Assembly: GCF_009739515.1 (NCBI RefSeq)
Contig: NZ_CP046535.1
Coordinates: 2,976,001 to 3,040,000, forward strand
Length of the DNA stretch: 64,000 nt
Reading direction: 5' to 3'
Origin: Sphingomonas profundi
Lineage (GTDB): Bacteria > Pseudomonadota > Alphaproteobacteria > Sphingomonadales > Sphingomonadaceae
The notes below the pieces were generated by a model. That model had not been told where the DNA came from and searched no databases. It saw nothing but the letters and a program-made list of their open reading frames with translations. Each line of letters starts with the position of its first letter. Positions within the stretch are counted from its first letter, which is position 1. The position numbers and the translations under genes were made by a program. Below, piece after piece: positions 1 to 10,693 of the stretch.

Positions 1-31
1 TGGAACAGATGCCGATAGCCGCCGCCCGTGC

Positions 32-2128
<2,097 letters not shown>

Positions 2129-2234
2129 GCCGCCAACATGGGGCGGCGCTCACGTGGCGGCAACAAAAGAACGCTTGGCGGCCGAGAAGAGGCGCGTCCG
2201 GGGGCTGGCCGCGGCGCGACTCGGCCGCCCTGGC

Positions 2235-2489
2235 TCAGAAGGCGGCGTTCAGCATGTCCGGGCCGAAGCTGGCGAGCGCGCCCAGCGCGGCGAGCGCGGC
2301 CGCCAGGATGCTGGCGTGCAGGCGTGATCCCGGCTCCACCTCGCTCCACTCGATCTTCCAGAGGCGATGATAGGCCTCGCGCCAGATCTTGGCCGCCATC
2401 TCGTCAACTTCCTCCGGACGCGGCGAGCGTCCGTCAACAAGGCAGGCGACGGCGGCGGGCGCAAACATGTGCTTGGTCATCTCAGTCAT
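2235..2489 (-). CDS. Small hypothetical protein
   Basis: An 84-residue protein I do not recognise. It is acidic in the middle and ends in a short Ala/Leu-rich hydrophobic stretch (about 59-76) that could be one membrane helix. It lies about 107 bases upstream of rsh on the same strand and could be co-transcribed with it. A second in-frame ATG lies four codons in, so the exact start is open. Support is limited to reading-frame quality and position. An overlapping alternative frame (2122-2349) has an Arg-rich shadow-like composition and was not taken. Confidence 0.5.
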   Translation of the reverse strand: MTEMTKHMFAPAAVACLVDGRSPRPEEVDEMAAKIWREAYHRLWKIEWSEVEPGSRLHASILAAALAALGALASFGPDMLNAAF

Positions 2490-2817
2490 CCTCGGCCCTG
2501 CCGCTCTGACGGCGACAGTGGTTGCGACGATCTAGCAGAAGTGGCCGGGCGAGTCATCTTCGCATCGACGGCGATCGACATGGCCGGCAGCACCGGATGC
2601 GAGGGGCCGGGACGCGAGAACATGCAGGACGGATCCGCTACTAGGCCGCTATTCGCGGGTGGTGGACATGCCGGCAGGCCCGGCAGCCAGCACAATGTTC
2701 GGACGGCGTTGCGGATCCGTCCTGTGCGACGATCCGTCCGATTGTCGCGCCCGACCCGCACGGCGGGCGGGGGGCGCGCGGGCCGGCGGATGGGTGTCCG
2801 CCGGCCCGCGCTTCATC
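2490..2817. other. Gene-free gap with inverted repeats
   Basis: This 328-base gap holds no convincing gene. It contains a perfect 13-base inverted repeat (arms 2626-2638 and 2711-2723, aggacggatccgc and its complement, about 72 bases apart). It also holds the strong GC hairpin next to the SDR stop codon, listed separately. Confidence 0.6.
2776..2811 (-). terminator. GC hairpin downstream of the SDR gene
   Basis: A perfect 15-bp stem (2776-2790 with 2797-2811) closes a 6-base loop seven bases after the SDR stop codon. No U-tract follows on the minus strand, so it is terminator-like or an RNA 3'-end stabiliser rather than a textbook intrinsic terminator. Confidence 0.5.
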
Positions 2818-3507
2818 CTACCAGTCGTGCTTCTCGCCGTTCCACTTGAAGAAGTCGCCAGTGGTCTCCGGCGTCAGCGCGGCGGTGACGGCGATGATGC
2901 CGGCGGCGCTCTCCGAAGGCTCGATGTCGGCCTCCGGGCCGCCCATGTCCGTCTTCACATAGCCGGGATGGACCACGCCGACGAGGATGCCGCGATCCTT
3001 CACGTCGATCGCCACGCTGCGCATCACCCGGTTCAGGCCCGCCTTGGCGCCGGCATAGGCGTAATAGCCGCCATAGGGCCAGGTGGAGGCGCCGAGCTGG
3101 CTCGTCACGCTCATCACCCGCGCGGTGCCCGCCTTCTCGAGATTGGGCAGGAACGCCTGGAACACGCGGAACGGGCCGATCATCATGACCTCGTTGATCT
3201 CGCGGAAGGCATCATAGTCCATGTCGTCGAGCCCCTGATGCTCGCGATTGATGCCGGCATTGTTGATGAGGGTGTCGATCGCGACGTCGCCGATCTCTCC
3301 GGCGGCGGCCTTGACCGAGGCGTCGTCGGCGACGTCCATCGCGTGGATGGTCAGGTTGCCGCCGGCCTGCGCCGCCACGGCCTCCAGCTTCGGCGCGTTG
3401 GCCGGATCGCGGACGAAGGCATATACCCTGTCGCCGACCTCGGCATATTGCCGGGCGAGCTCAAGCCCGATGCCCCGGCTGGCGCCACTGATTACCACAT
3501 TCGCCAT
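2818..3507 (-). CDS. SDR-family oxidoreductase (C-factor-like)
   Basis: A 229-residue short-chain dehydrogenase/reductase with a single Rossmann domain using NAD(P)H. The nucleotide-binding glycine motif SGASRGIG is at the extreme N-terminus, NNAG follows about residue 85, and the catalytic Tyr-x3-Lys is seen as YAGAK. Length and pattern fit the classical SDR family, closest in feel to the cell-contact C-factor type. The substrate cannot be read from sequence. It appears to be a stand-alone gene with a strong hairpin directly after its stop. Confidence 0.88.
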   Translation of the reverse strand: MANVVISGASRGIGLELARQYAEVGDRVYAFVRDPANAPKLEAVAAQAGGNLTIHAMDVADDASVKAAAGEIGDVAIDTLINNAGINREHQGLDDMDYDAFREINEVMMIGPFRVFQAFLPNLEKAGTARVMSVTSQLGASTWPYGGYYAYAGAKAGLNRVMRSVAIDVKDRGILVGVVHPGYVKTDMGGPEADIEPSESAAGIIAVTAALTPETTGDFFKWNGEKHDW

Positions 3508-3626
3508 GCGTCTCTCTCCGAACCGTCACCGCGGGGGGCGGTGACTCTTGCGGCAGACATGCAGCACGGGCGGCGGGTGGCGCAAACTGTCCTAATCGCG
3601 GGGGCGGCGTCCCTCCGCGCGAAAGT

Positions 3627-4739
3627 TCAGAGGCCGCGCTCGATGCGGTTCCGCCCCGTCTGCTTGGCCCGGTAGAGCGCCGCGTCCGCCCGGCGCAGCG
3701 CCTCGCGTATGTCCTCGCCCGGCGCGACGGCGACGACGCCGCCGGAGAAGGAGAGGTCCGCCAGCGTCTCGCCGGTGCCGGCCACCTTGAAGCTGCGGTC
3801 GCTCAACGCCTCGCGCGTGCGGTCCAGCAGGCGATAGGCGAGGTCCAGCTCGCGGCCCTCGAACAGGATCACGAACTCCTCGCCGCCGTAGCGCGCGACG
3901 ACGCTGCCGTCGCATCCCTGCGCCAGCTCCTTGGCGACGAGGCGGATCACGCGATCGCCGACATCGTGGCCGTAGCGATCGTTGACGCCCTTGAAGCGAT
4001 CAATGTCGCACAAGGCCAGCGATACCGTGCGCTGGCCGGCGCCGGCGAGACATTCGGCAAAGCAGGCCTCGAACGCGCGGCGGTTCGGCAGGCCGGTCAG
4101 TGGATCGGTCTCCGCATCCTGGCGCGCGATGGCGAGGTTCGCCCGCAGATCGTCCATCTCGGCGGAGGCGGCGCGCAGCTGCTCCTCGGCGCGGCGGGTC
4201 TTGTCGATCATCGATTCGGTGAGCGCCATCAGCGCCGCCACCGTCTCCGCGCCGCTCGTCTCCCGCGCCGGCCTCATCGTCGCCGCCTCGCTGGCCAGCG
4301 CGTCGCCATAGGCCTGCGCATCCTGGCGCGAGCTGTCGACGATGCCGGCGTAGCGATCGAACCTCTCGCGCGCCTCGTCCACCGCGCGCACCAGCTCCGC
4401 CACCGACGCGGCGGCGCCGGAGATGGCGACCTGCGGCTGGCAGCATCGGGCGTGGATCGCATCGGCATCGACCTGCGACAGGCGGAGGTCGCCGAACGTC
4501 GCCTCGCGCACCGCACGCACTATCTCGGGATGCGATCCCGTGACGACGGCGTGCGCCACCGCATAGTTGCCGGGCGTCGGCGCAAGATGATGCTCGCCCA
4601 GAAACTCACCGACGAGGCGGAACAGCTTGCGTTGCGCGTCTTCCCGCGCAATCGGCGCCGGTTCCTGCTGGCGAAGGCGCGCCGCCGTTAGTGACGATAG
4701 TCTGCCTATCACTGTCCAACCTGCCGATAGCTTCCCCAC
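3627..4739 (-). CDS. Diguanylate cyclase (GGDEF domain)
   Basis: Predicted to make cyclic di-GMP from two GTP. The C-terminal GGDEF domain (about 212-370) begins with DPLTGLPNRR and has the active-site signature GGEEF at 285-289. The inhibitory I-site (RxxD five residues before the signature) is absent: the matching positions read C-D-G-S, so product feedback should be weak or absent. The N-terminal about 200 residues are helical, with no membrane segment and a coiled-coil-like stretch (about 180-210), so it is likely a cytosolic input domain of unknown signal. The ORF opens with a GTG having a weak ribosome site. A second GTG nine codons in is an alternative start. Confidence 0.9.
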   Translation of the reverse strand: MGKLSAGWTVIGRLSSLTAARLRQQEPAPIAREDAQRKLFRLVGEFLGEHHLAPTPGNYAVAHAVVTGSHPEIVRAVREATFGDLRLSQVDADAIHARCCQPQVAISGAAASVAELVRAVDEARERFDRYAGIVDSSRQDAQAYGDALASEAATMRPARETSGAETVAALMALTESMIDKTRRAEEQLRAASAEMDDLRANLAIARQDAETDPLTGLPNRRAFEACFAECLAGAGQRTVSLALCDIDRFKGVNDRYGHDVGDRVIRLVAKELAQGCDGSVVARYGGEEFVILFEGRELDLAYRLLDRTREALSDRSFKVAGTGETLADLSFSGGVVAVAPGEDIREALRRADAALYRAKQTGRNRIERGL

Positions 4740-4823
4740 GCCAGGATTTATCGCGGCAAAACCTTTCGTAACGGCGAACGCGGCGAAGCATCCCGCAAAT
4801 TTTTATGACTTTGGTCTAATCGC

Positions 4824-5279
4824 CTAATAGTCGAGCGGCGGCAGCGCCGGGCGCGGCCGGGCGAGCGGATTGGCGAACAGGCAGCGCTCGATCAGCACGG
4901 TATCGTAGAAGGCGTGCATCTCGATCATGCGGCCGTCCAGGAAACGGAAGATCTCGCAGTAGGTCTGGTCGTACACGTCGCCGCTCAGGGTCGGGCCGCC
5001 GCCCTCCATGATGATCGTCACGCGCTCCTCGTCGGCGCACATGATCTTCCAGCGGCGGGCGAAGTGCATCCGCGCCGGATCGAGCGCGGCGTGGACCTGC
5101 CGCGCGATCAGGTCGCCCGTCACCGCCTCCTTGCCGACGAGCTTGCCGGAAGCGGGCGTCGCGCCGGCCATGTGGACGACGATGTCGTCATGGTACATCG
5201 CCTCCACCGTCTCCCACGCGCCGGCCGACATCGCCGTCAGGTAGCGGGTGGCGAGGGCGATATTCTCCTCGCGGCTCAT
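4824..5279 (-). CDS. SnoaL-like / NTF2-fold protein
   Basis: A 151-residue single-domain protein with the cone-shaped NTF2/SnoaL pattern: an N-terminal helix, an acidic YHDDIVVHM strand and a C-terminal FRFLDGRMIEMHAFYDTV segment. Members of this fold are ketosteroid-isomerase-like enzymes or small subunits of ring-hydroxylating oxygenases. The ATG overlaps the stop of the upstream Rieske oxygenase by four bases (ATGA), so the two are translationally coupled and probably act in the same pathway. Whether it is an enzyme or a small subunit is not decidable from sequence. Confidence 0.85.
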   Translation of the reverse strand: MSREENIALATRYLTAMSAGAWETVEAMYHDDIVVHMAGATPASGKLVGKEAVTGDLIARQVHAALDPARMHFARRWKIMCADEERVTIIMEGGGPTLSGDVYDQTYCEIFRFLDGRMIEMHAFYDTVLIERCLFANPLARPRPALPPLDY

Positions 5280-6637
5280 TCCGCCGCCTCCCGCCGGGCG
5301 ACGCTCTCGTCCTCGCGCGTGGCGATCAGGTCGGCCACCGTTTCGCCGCGGATCAGCCGGTCGATCGATTCGTGGAAGTGGGTGATGCGGCGCTCGTCCG
5401 TACCCAGCAGCGGCGCGACGAAGCTCTGCGAGCCGAGCCCGCGCTGGACATGCTCGACGAGGTCGACGTCCTGCGACAGCACCATCTCGGCCACCGGATG
5501 CGCGCGCGCGCCCCATTGCAACACCTCGCCCACCGGCTCCGCGCCGCCGCGCACCACGCGGTGGGTGTAGTCGGGCACCGCTTCGCCCTCTGCCAGCGGC
5601 GCGCACATGATGAAATCGAAGAACATCCGCTCGGGATCGCCGGAGGGGTGCGGACGATAGCGCATCGCCACGTAGAATTCCGGGAACAGGTTGAAGTGCA
5701 GGCTGGGGAAGAGGAGGTAGTGATAGGCGTCCGTCAGTTGCCCGTCCGCCAGCGACGCATAGGGGAAGATGCTGTCCACCTGCGCCGCCCGCCTGGCCGC
5801 CTGCGCCGCCAGCCGCACGTCGGCCGGGCCGCCGGCGAAGGCGGCCGGATCGATCCCGCTCGCCTCCAGATAGGCGGTCAGCGCGGGGTTCAGCCGTTCC
5901 TGTTCCGGGTAGAGCGCACTCGGCGCGCCATATTCGTTCACCATCATGCTGTGGATGCCCAGCAGGGTGATCGGCGCGTCCTCATTGCCCCACGCCAGTA
6001 TCTCGCGGTGCAGCGCCTGGAAGTGATAGCTCTCGTTGAACGCGTCGAGCACCGTCTTCCAGTTGCAGGCGAAATCGAACGTCTTGTAGTCGACGATCGT
6101 CGCCCGCTCCATGCGATAGGCGGCGAGGCGATCGTGGAGCGGGCCGAGATAGTCGCGCAGCGGCGGCGCGGCATCGTCAAGCGTGAACCACAGCCAGCCG
6201 GCAAACTCCTCGACGCGGAAGGCGGCGAGCGCGGTCCACGCCGGATCGTCGATGCGGGCGTCGAACCGCTCGCGGCAGGGCACCTCGATCAGCGTGCCGT
6301 CCAGCGCGTAGCGCCAGCCATGGAAGGCGCAGGTGAAGGCGGCGGCGTGGCCGGGGCCGTCGCCGCTCAGCACCAGCCGGTTCGCGCGGTGGCGGCAGAC
6401 GTTGAAGAAGCCGCGCGCCACGCCGTCCGCGCCGCGCACGAACAGCAGGCTCTCGCGGCCGAGCGAGTGGATCATCACGTCGCCGGGCTCGGCAAGCTCC
6501 TGCGCGCGCGGCCCCATGTGCCACAGCCGGGACCAGACGTGGGTCCATTCCAGCGCGGCACGCTCCGCCGTGCGATACCACGCCGGATCGATCTCGAACG
6601 AAGGCCGCGCGGTCATCTCCATTCCCTCATGCGACAA
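5276..6637 (-). CDS. Rieske-type ring-hydroxylating oxygenase, large subunit
   Basis: A 453-residue oxygenase alpha subunit. The N-terminal Rieske domain binds a [2Fe-2S] cluster through C81/H83 (CRHR) and C103/H106 (CAFHGW). The catalytic domain carries the mononuclear iron histidines H205 and H210 in NESYHFQALH, with an Asp expected near the C-terminus. It would hydroxylate or demethylate an aromatic or quaternary-amine substrate using electrons from a reductase that is not encoded nearby. The coupled SnoaL-like gene follows directly. The choline-monooxygenase-like layout makes a non-aromatic substrate possible. Confidence 0.92.
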   Translation of the reverse strand: MSHEGMEMTARPSFEIDPAWYRTAERAALEWTHVWSRLWHMGPRAQELAEPGDVMIHSLGRESLLFVRGADGVARGFFNVCRHRANRLVLSGDGPGHAAAFTCAFHGWRYALDGTLIEVPCRERFDARIDDPAWTALAAFRVEEFAGWLWFTLDDAAPPLRDYLGPLHDRLAAYRMERATIVDYKTFDFACNWKTVLDAFNESYHFQALHREILAWGNEDAPITLLGIHSMMVNEYGAPSALYPEQERLNPALTAYLEASGIDPAAFAGGPADVRLAAQAARRAAQVDSIFPYASLADGQLTDAYHYLLFPSLHFNLFPEFYVAMRYRPHPSGDPERMFFDFIMCAPLAEGEAVPDYTHRVVRGGAEPVGEVLQWGARAHPVAEMVLSQDVDLVEHVQRGLGSQSFVAPLLGTDERRITHFHESIDRLIRGETVADLIATREDESVARREAAE

Positions 6638-6713
6638 GAGGGTAGGAGCGGACCGCGCGGCCGTATGCTCGCCGTTCTGCTAGGACCGGCGCGGGCGGGC
6701 GCCGGCGCTTCGC

Positions 6714-7184
6714 TTACTCGGCGGCGTCGGCCAGCTGGCGCGCCTTGCGCTTGCGCGTCTCGGCCGGCTTTGCGGCGGCCGCCGGGCGCTTGTGGCCCAG
6801 GCCGATGCGATGGGCCAGTTCCTGCCGCTGCTTGGCATAGTTCGGCGCGACCATCGGATAGTCGGACGGCAGATCCCACTTCCGGCGATAATCCTCGGGC
6901 GTCATGCCGTAGCTGGTCAGCAGATACCGCTTCAGCATCTTCAGCTTGCGGCCGGATTCCAGCGAGACGAGGTAGTCCGGCTTCACCGAGGCGCGGATCG
7001 AGACGGCGGGCTCCTGCGGCGGCGCGGCTTCGGCGGTCGGCGCGGCAAGGCCGGCGAGCGCGGAATGCACCGTGGCGATCAGGCCGGGCACGTCGCCGAT
7101 CGCCACATCGTTGTTGCCGACATGCGCGGCGACGATATCGGCGGTGAGCGCGAGCAGATCTTCGGAAGACGAGTCGATGGACAC
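6714..7184 (-). CDS. MucR/Ros-family transcriptional regulator lacking zinc ligands
   Basis: A 156-residue DNA-binding protein with the MucR/Ros core at its C-terminal half: KPDYL, KLKMLKRYL, YGMTPEDYRRKW and DYPMVAPNYA. In zinc-binding Ros proteins the two Cys and two His of the finger lie in this block. Here the Cys positions read Ser (SLES) and the His after LKR is Tyr, so no zinc site is visible. Ros homologues without zinc are known from Mesorhizobium. I place the start at a GTG preceded by AAAGG eight bases upstream. A longer reading frame to 7400 has no family similarity. MucR proteins usually repress surface-polysaccharide and motility genes. Confidence 0.88.
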   Translation of the reverse strand: MSIDSSSEDLLALTADIVAAHVGNNDVAIGDVPGLIATVHSALAGLAAPTAEAAPPQEPAVSIRASVKPDYLVSLESGRKLKMLKRYLLTSYGMTPEDYRRKWDLPSDYPMVAPNYAKQRQELAHRIGLGHKRPAAAAKPAETRKRKARQLADAAE

Positions 7185-7634
7185 TATGGCGACCTTTCGC
7201 TTTTTATGAGCCCGATGCCGGACCTGCGTCGCGGCTTGGGAGAGCGCGGGATATAGTGGCGATATTCGCGTCTGACCAGTATCCCGCACTATAATTGACG
7301 CGCAAAAACGGACAGGAAGCACGCGGCATCGGACAAAAGTTTCGCGCCGTCGACACTCCTCAAGTCTAATAGCGACGTTCCTCGCTCCAGTTGCGAACAA
7401 TTTTCAATTTGCACAGTTGCGATCGGCTCGACTTGGACCGGAGATAACCCATGTTTGGTTCATGACTGACAAGGTGCGTCGCGGAACCGTCCGAGGGCTT
7501 TTTGTTGCGCGTCCCGTCGCATCGGCGAACGACGGAGGCAGGATGCGCCTGCGACCGTCCGTTCGCAAAACCGGACGGCCACCCATGGCCACGCAGCATG
7601 ATGTTGATTAACCGGATCATTCCCGGAGTCGCGC
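7185..7634. other. Divergent intergenic region
   Basis: This 450-base stretch separates the divergent mucR-like gene and the hypothetical gene at 7635. It is more AT-rich than its surroundings, with short A/T runs around 7280-7420, which would suit MucR autoregulation because MucR proteins favour AT-rich DNA. It holds a 7-bp perfect hairpin (7555-7561 with 7572-7578). I see no convincing gene in it. Confidence 0.55.
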
Positions 7635-8138
7635 ATGACCTTGCAAGAGACGATCGATTCTCCCGCCGCGCACGCGGCACAGCCAGCCAGCTTCCACGAT
7701 CTGATGGCCAGTATCGGCTATCTGCTGTTCCAGTGGAGCCTGCTCGACCGGACGCTGGACGACGAGATTGCGCGTCTGCGCCGGGCCGGCGGCGAACTCG
7801 GCGATCCCGCCACGCGCACCCGCACGATCAACGAGCGGCTGGCCGAGTGGCGCGCCCTGATCGAGCGCGGCCGCAGGCGGGCATCGGACCGCGACGCGAT
7901 CGAGAGCGTCGCCACGCGCATCCAGGACTATCAGCGCCTGCGCAATCTGGTCGCCACCGGCTTCGTCTCGGCGGCGTCCGGCCCGGACGCGCCGTCGATC
8001 CGCTGCGCGCACGGCACCACGCGTCGCGGCGTGGCCGACGAGGTGCGGATGAGCGCGGGCGACATCGTCGACACGATCGACGCGATCGAGCTCTGCCGGT
8101 CGGAGATGGCGCTGCTGCGCGATCTCGGCGGCCGCTAG
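7635..8138 (+). CDS. Hypothetical protein
   Basis: A 167-residue soluble protein of unknown function, largely helical and rich in Arg and Asp. It has the feel of a cytosolic helical-bundle protein, with FQWSLLDRTLDDEIARL near the N-terminus resembling cell-size/retention-type bundle proteins. No family motif is recognised. The ATG is preceded by CGGAG six bases upstream. The next gene begins nine bases after its stop, so the two and the YbaN-like gene probably form a short operon. Confidence 0.65.
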   Translation: MTLQETIDSPAAHAAQPASFHDLMASIGYLLFQWSLLDRTLDDEIARLRRAGGELGDPATRTRTINERLAEWRALIERGRRRASDRDAIESVATRIQDYQRLRNLVATGFVSAASGPDAPSIRCAHGTTRRGVADEVRMSAGDIVDTIDAIELCRSEMALLRDLGGR

Positions 8139-8147
8139 GCGCCGGCG

Positions 8148-8411
8148 ATGGATCTGGACGCGCTGCTGCTGCACTATGCCGGCAGCGACGATCCCGCCGC
8201 GATCGGCCCGGACACGGCGGAGCGGATCGCGATCGATTTCGGCGTGGAGCGCGATCCCGGCCGGCGTTTCGCGCTGTGGGCGCTGCTGCATGTGCTGGGC
8301 GCCGCCCCCGATCCCGATCGCGCCTTCGAGAAGGCGGCCGATCGCACCGCCGCGCGCGACTTCACGCGGCTGATGGCCCGCGCCGGGGAGGCGGATGATC
8401 CGGCGGGCTAG
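8148..8411 (+). CDS. Small hypothetical protein
   Basis: An 87-residue acidic, helical protein with no membrane segment and no recognised family. It starts nine bases after the previous gene and overlaps the following YbaN-like gene by 17 bases, an arrangement typical of co-translated operon members. Confidence 0.6.
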   Translation: MDLDALLLHYAGSDDPAAIGPDTAERIAIDFGVERDPGRRFALWALLHVLGAAPDPDRAFEKAADRTAARDFTRLMARAGEADDPAG

Positions 8412-8823
8412 TCCGACGGAACCGCCTGCCGACGCCGCGCCGGGCGGTGAGGCTGCGGCCGGCACGATGTCCACGCTGCGGCGCCGGCTCTATCTCGGCC
8501 TCGGCATCGTCGCCTTCGTCGTCGGCAGCGTCGGCATCGCGCTGCCGCTGCTGCCGACCGTGCCCTTCTACATCCTCGCCGCCTTCTGCTTCGGCAAGGG
8601 CAGCCCCGCGCTGGAGCGCCGGCTGCTCGACCATCCGACGGCCGGCCCGCACATCCGCGCCTGGCGGGAGCGCGGGGCGATCAGCCGGCGGGGCAAGATC
8701 GCGGCGCTGGCGATGCTCGCGGCCAGCGCCGCCATCGGGCTCGCCGTGCTGCCGATGCCGTGGGGGCTGCTGCCGGGCGCGGTCGCGATCGTCACCGGCG
8801 GCTGGATCGCCACCCGCCCCTGA
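8395..8823 (+). CDS. YbaN-family (DUF454) inner-membrane protein
   Basis: A 142-residue membrane protein with the YbaN layout: a first hydrophobic hairpin (LGIVAFVVGSVGIALPLLPTV-type pattern), a short loop with FCFGKGSP and RLLDHP, and a second pair of helices at the C-terminus. The family is widespread and its role is unknown. The first ATG has GGGGAGG close upstream. An internal ATG at 8467 (MSTLRRRLY) gives a more standard family length and is a real alternative. Confidence 0.85.
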   Translation: MIRRASPTEPPADAAPGGEAAAGTMSTLRRRLYLGLGIVAFVVGSVGIALPLLPTVPFYILAAFCFGKGSPALERRLLDHPTAGPHIRAWRERGAISRRGKIAALAMLAASAAIGLAVLPMPWGLLPGAVAIVTGGWIATRP

Positions 8824-9279
8824 TCACCGCGCCATATCCACCGCGAAGCCGATCCACATCGCCGAGAGGATCGCGCACGAGGCGAGGTAGGTCATGAACC
8901 GCGGCCGCACCTGCTTGGGCCCGATGTGGATGTAGCTGTGGGCGGCGCGCAGCAGCACGTAGAGCCACGCCAGCACCACCTGCGCCGCGCCGGCCCGGCC
9001 CGTCACCAGCAGCAGCGGCACCAGCGCGAAGTAGAGCACCGGCATCTCGAACAGGTTGGCCAGATTGTTGGCCGGCATCTCGACCGGGCGGAAGTAGCGC
9101 ATCGCCGCCTCGCCGTCGGCGAAGTCGCGCGCGGTGGGCGGATTGCGGCGGATGTGGCCCAGCCGCTGGACGAACAGCGTCAGCCACACGGCGAACACCA
9201 GCGCCACCATGGCGAAGGTGGGCCAGAGGATCGCGGTCTGCGGCATCATCGTCTCCATCCGGGGGATCGGCATGGTCAT
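8824..9279 (-). CDS. MAPEG-family membrane protein
   Basis: A 151-residue protein with four predicted membrane helices. It has MAPEG hallmarks: FRPVEMPANNLANLFE-type residues in the second helix region, an Arg/Asn-rich loop after helix 1, and LRAAHSYIHIG near helix 4. Bacterial MAPEG proteins are glutathione-transferase-like or of unknown function. It starts ten bases after the stop of the upstream membrane protein, so the two are probably co-transcribed. A longer frame upstream overlaps that gene and is not favoured. Confidence 0.85.
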   Translation of the reverse strand: MTMPIPRMETMMPQTAILWPTFAMVALVFAVWLTLFVQRLGHIRRNPPTARDFADGEAAMRYFRPVEMPANNLANLFEMPVLYFALVPLLLVTGRAGAAQVVLAWLYVLLRAAHSYIHIGPKQVRPRFMTYLASCAILSAMWIGFAVDMAR

Positions 9280-9289
9280 GCCGCATGGC

Positions 9290-10693
9290 TCAGCCGATCG
9301 CCAGCCCGGCCAGTTCGGCGGCCACCGCCAGGGCCGCCGGCGCCAGCGCCAGCGCGGCGCGGCCGCGTGACGGCCGGCAGGCGGGATCGCGCGCCCACTC
9401 GCCCAGCGCCACCGCCAGCGCCATCGCGGCGGCCAGCATCGTCCAGAGATTGTAGCGCAGGTCCGGCGCCACACTGATCATCGCATAGGCGCCGCCATAG
9501 CCGGCCGCCGAGGCGGCCAGCCCCAGCACGAAGCGGCGCGACGGCAGCCGGGTCGTGCTGGCGCCGGCCGCCAGCAGCAGCCCCAGCGCCACCGCCAGCC
9601 ACGTCGCCGGCCGGCCGAGCGGCGAGGTGGCCAGCCCCATCGCCGCCCGGCGGACCAGCAGCGTGGCGGCATTGGGCACGAAGCGCAGGCCGAACGGATT
9701 GGGCTCCGACATGATGTAGACCGCGTCGTCCGGCACGGCCGGCACGAACAGCCGCATGTTGCGGTTGAAATGGGCGAGGCGGTGGCGCGCCCACGCGCCG
9801 GGTGCCGCGGCGACCGCGCCGATCCAGATCGCCGCCGGCGATCGCGCCTGCGCCGCCGCATGGGCGAACAGCGCATCCTCCACCCGGTCGCACGTCTCGC
9901 CGAAGCCGGGATTATACTGCGCCGGATCGTAGCAGCGCGCCGTGACCCGCGCGGCCACCGCCGGGGCGAGATTGGGGTAGGCGGTGGCGTCGCCATGCGC
10001 GACGATGCCGGCCAGATCGAAGTTGAGCAGTGAGAAGATCGGCTGCGCGCGGTGCGGCCGCAGCATCACCCGATTGATCAGCGCGCCGGCGGCGAACAGC
10101 AGCGCCGCCGACAGCACCAGCGCCGCCGCCAGCCGGGCCGGCCGATCGGTCCAGCGCGGCGGCAGCAGCGCCACCAGCAGCGGCGCGGTGGCGAAGGGCG
10201 CGTTGATCCGCGTTGCGCTGGCGAAGACGAGCAGGCCGACGGCCAGCGGCACCGCCGCGCGCGGCCGGGCGAGGATCAGCGCGGCGGCCAGCAGGCAGCA
10301 GGCGGCGAGCAGCGGATCCTTGAGGATGGCGCCCATCTGGCCGAACGGGATCGGCGCCGCCGCCACCAGCAGCACGGCCGCCGCCGCCCACCCGTCGCCA
10401 CGCCGGCGCAGCGTGTCGGCGATCAGCCACGCCGCCGCCCAGTAGAGCGCGCACTGCGCCAGCAGCACCGGCGCGGTGCCCGGCCCCAGCGGCATCAGCT
10501 GGCGCCACGCCCAGGCAGTGGCGGGCGGGTGCCAGTCGTCATACCGGCCGGAAAGCGCCTGCCCCCACTGGAACACCGTGTCCGGCGTGATGACGCCCCA
10601 GCGGAACGCCGCGATCTGCGCGGCGTACAGCAGCGCGACGGCGAGGGCCGGCGGCCAGGCCGGGAAGGCGGCGCCGCGCCTAGCGCGCGGCAA
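9290..10693 (-). CDS. Multi-spanning membrane protein, possibly GT-C-type glycosyltransferase
   Basis: A 467-residue protein with about ten predicted membrane helices. The first periplasmic loop carries acidic residues after helix 1 (ITPDTVFQWGQ), and KDPLL and SATRINAPF segments follow, a layout reminiscent of GT-C polyprenyl-phosphate-sugar transferases. This assignment is inference only. Translation begins at a TTG overlapping the last 14 bases of the upstream GH18-NodB-GT2 gene, which implies coupling and a shared role in building or exporting a surface glycan. Confidence 0.75.
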   Translation of the reverse strand: MPRARRGAAFPAWPPALAVALLYAAQIAAFRWGVITPDTVFQWGQALSGRYDDWHPPATAWAWRQLMPLGPGTAPVLLAQCALYWAAAWLIADTLRRRGDGWAAAAVLLVAAAPIPFGQMGAILKDPLLAACCLLAAALILARPRAAVPLAVGLLVFASATRINAPFATAPLLVALLPPRWTDRPARLAAALVLSAALLFAAGALINRVMLRPHRAQPIFSLLNFDLAGIVAHGDATAYPNLAPAVAARVTARCYDPAQYNPGFGETCDRVEDALFAHAAAQARSPAAIWIGAVAAAPGAWARHRLAHFNRNMRLFVPAVPDDAVYIMSEPNPFGLRFVPNAATLLVRRAAMGLATSPLGRPATWLAVALGLLLAAGASTTRLPSRRFVLGLAASAAGYGGAYAMISVAPDLRYNLWTMLAAAMALAVALGEWARDPACRPSRGRAALALAPAALAVAAELAGLAIG

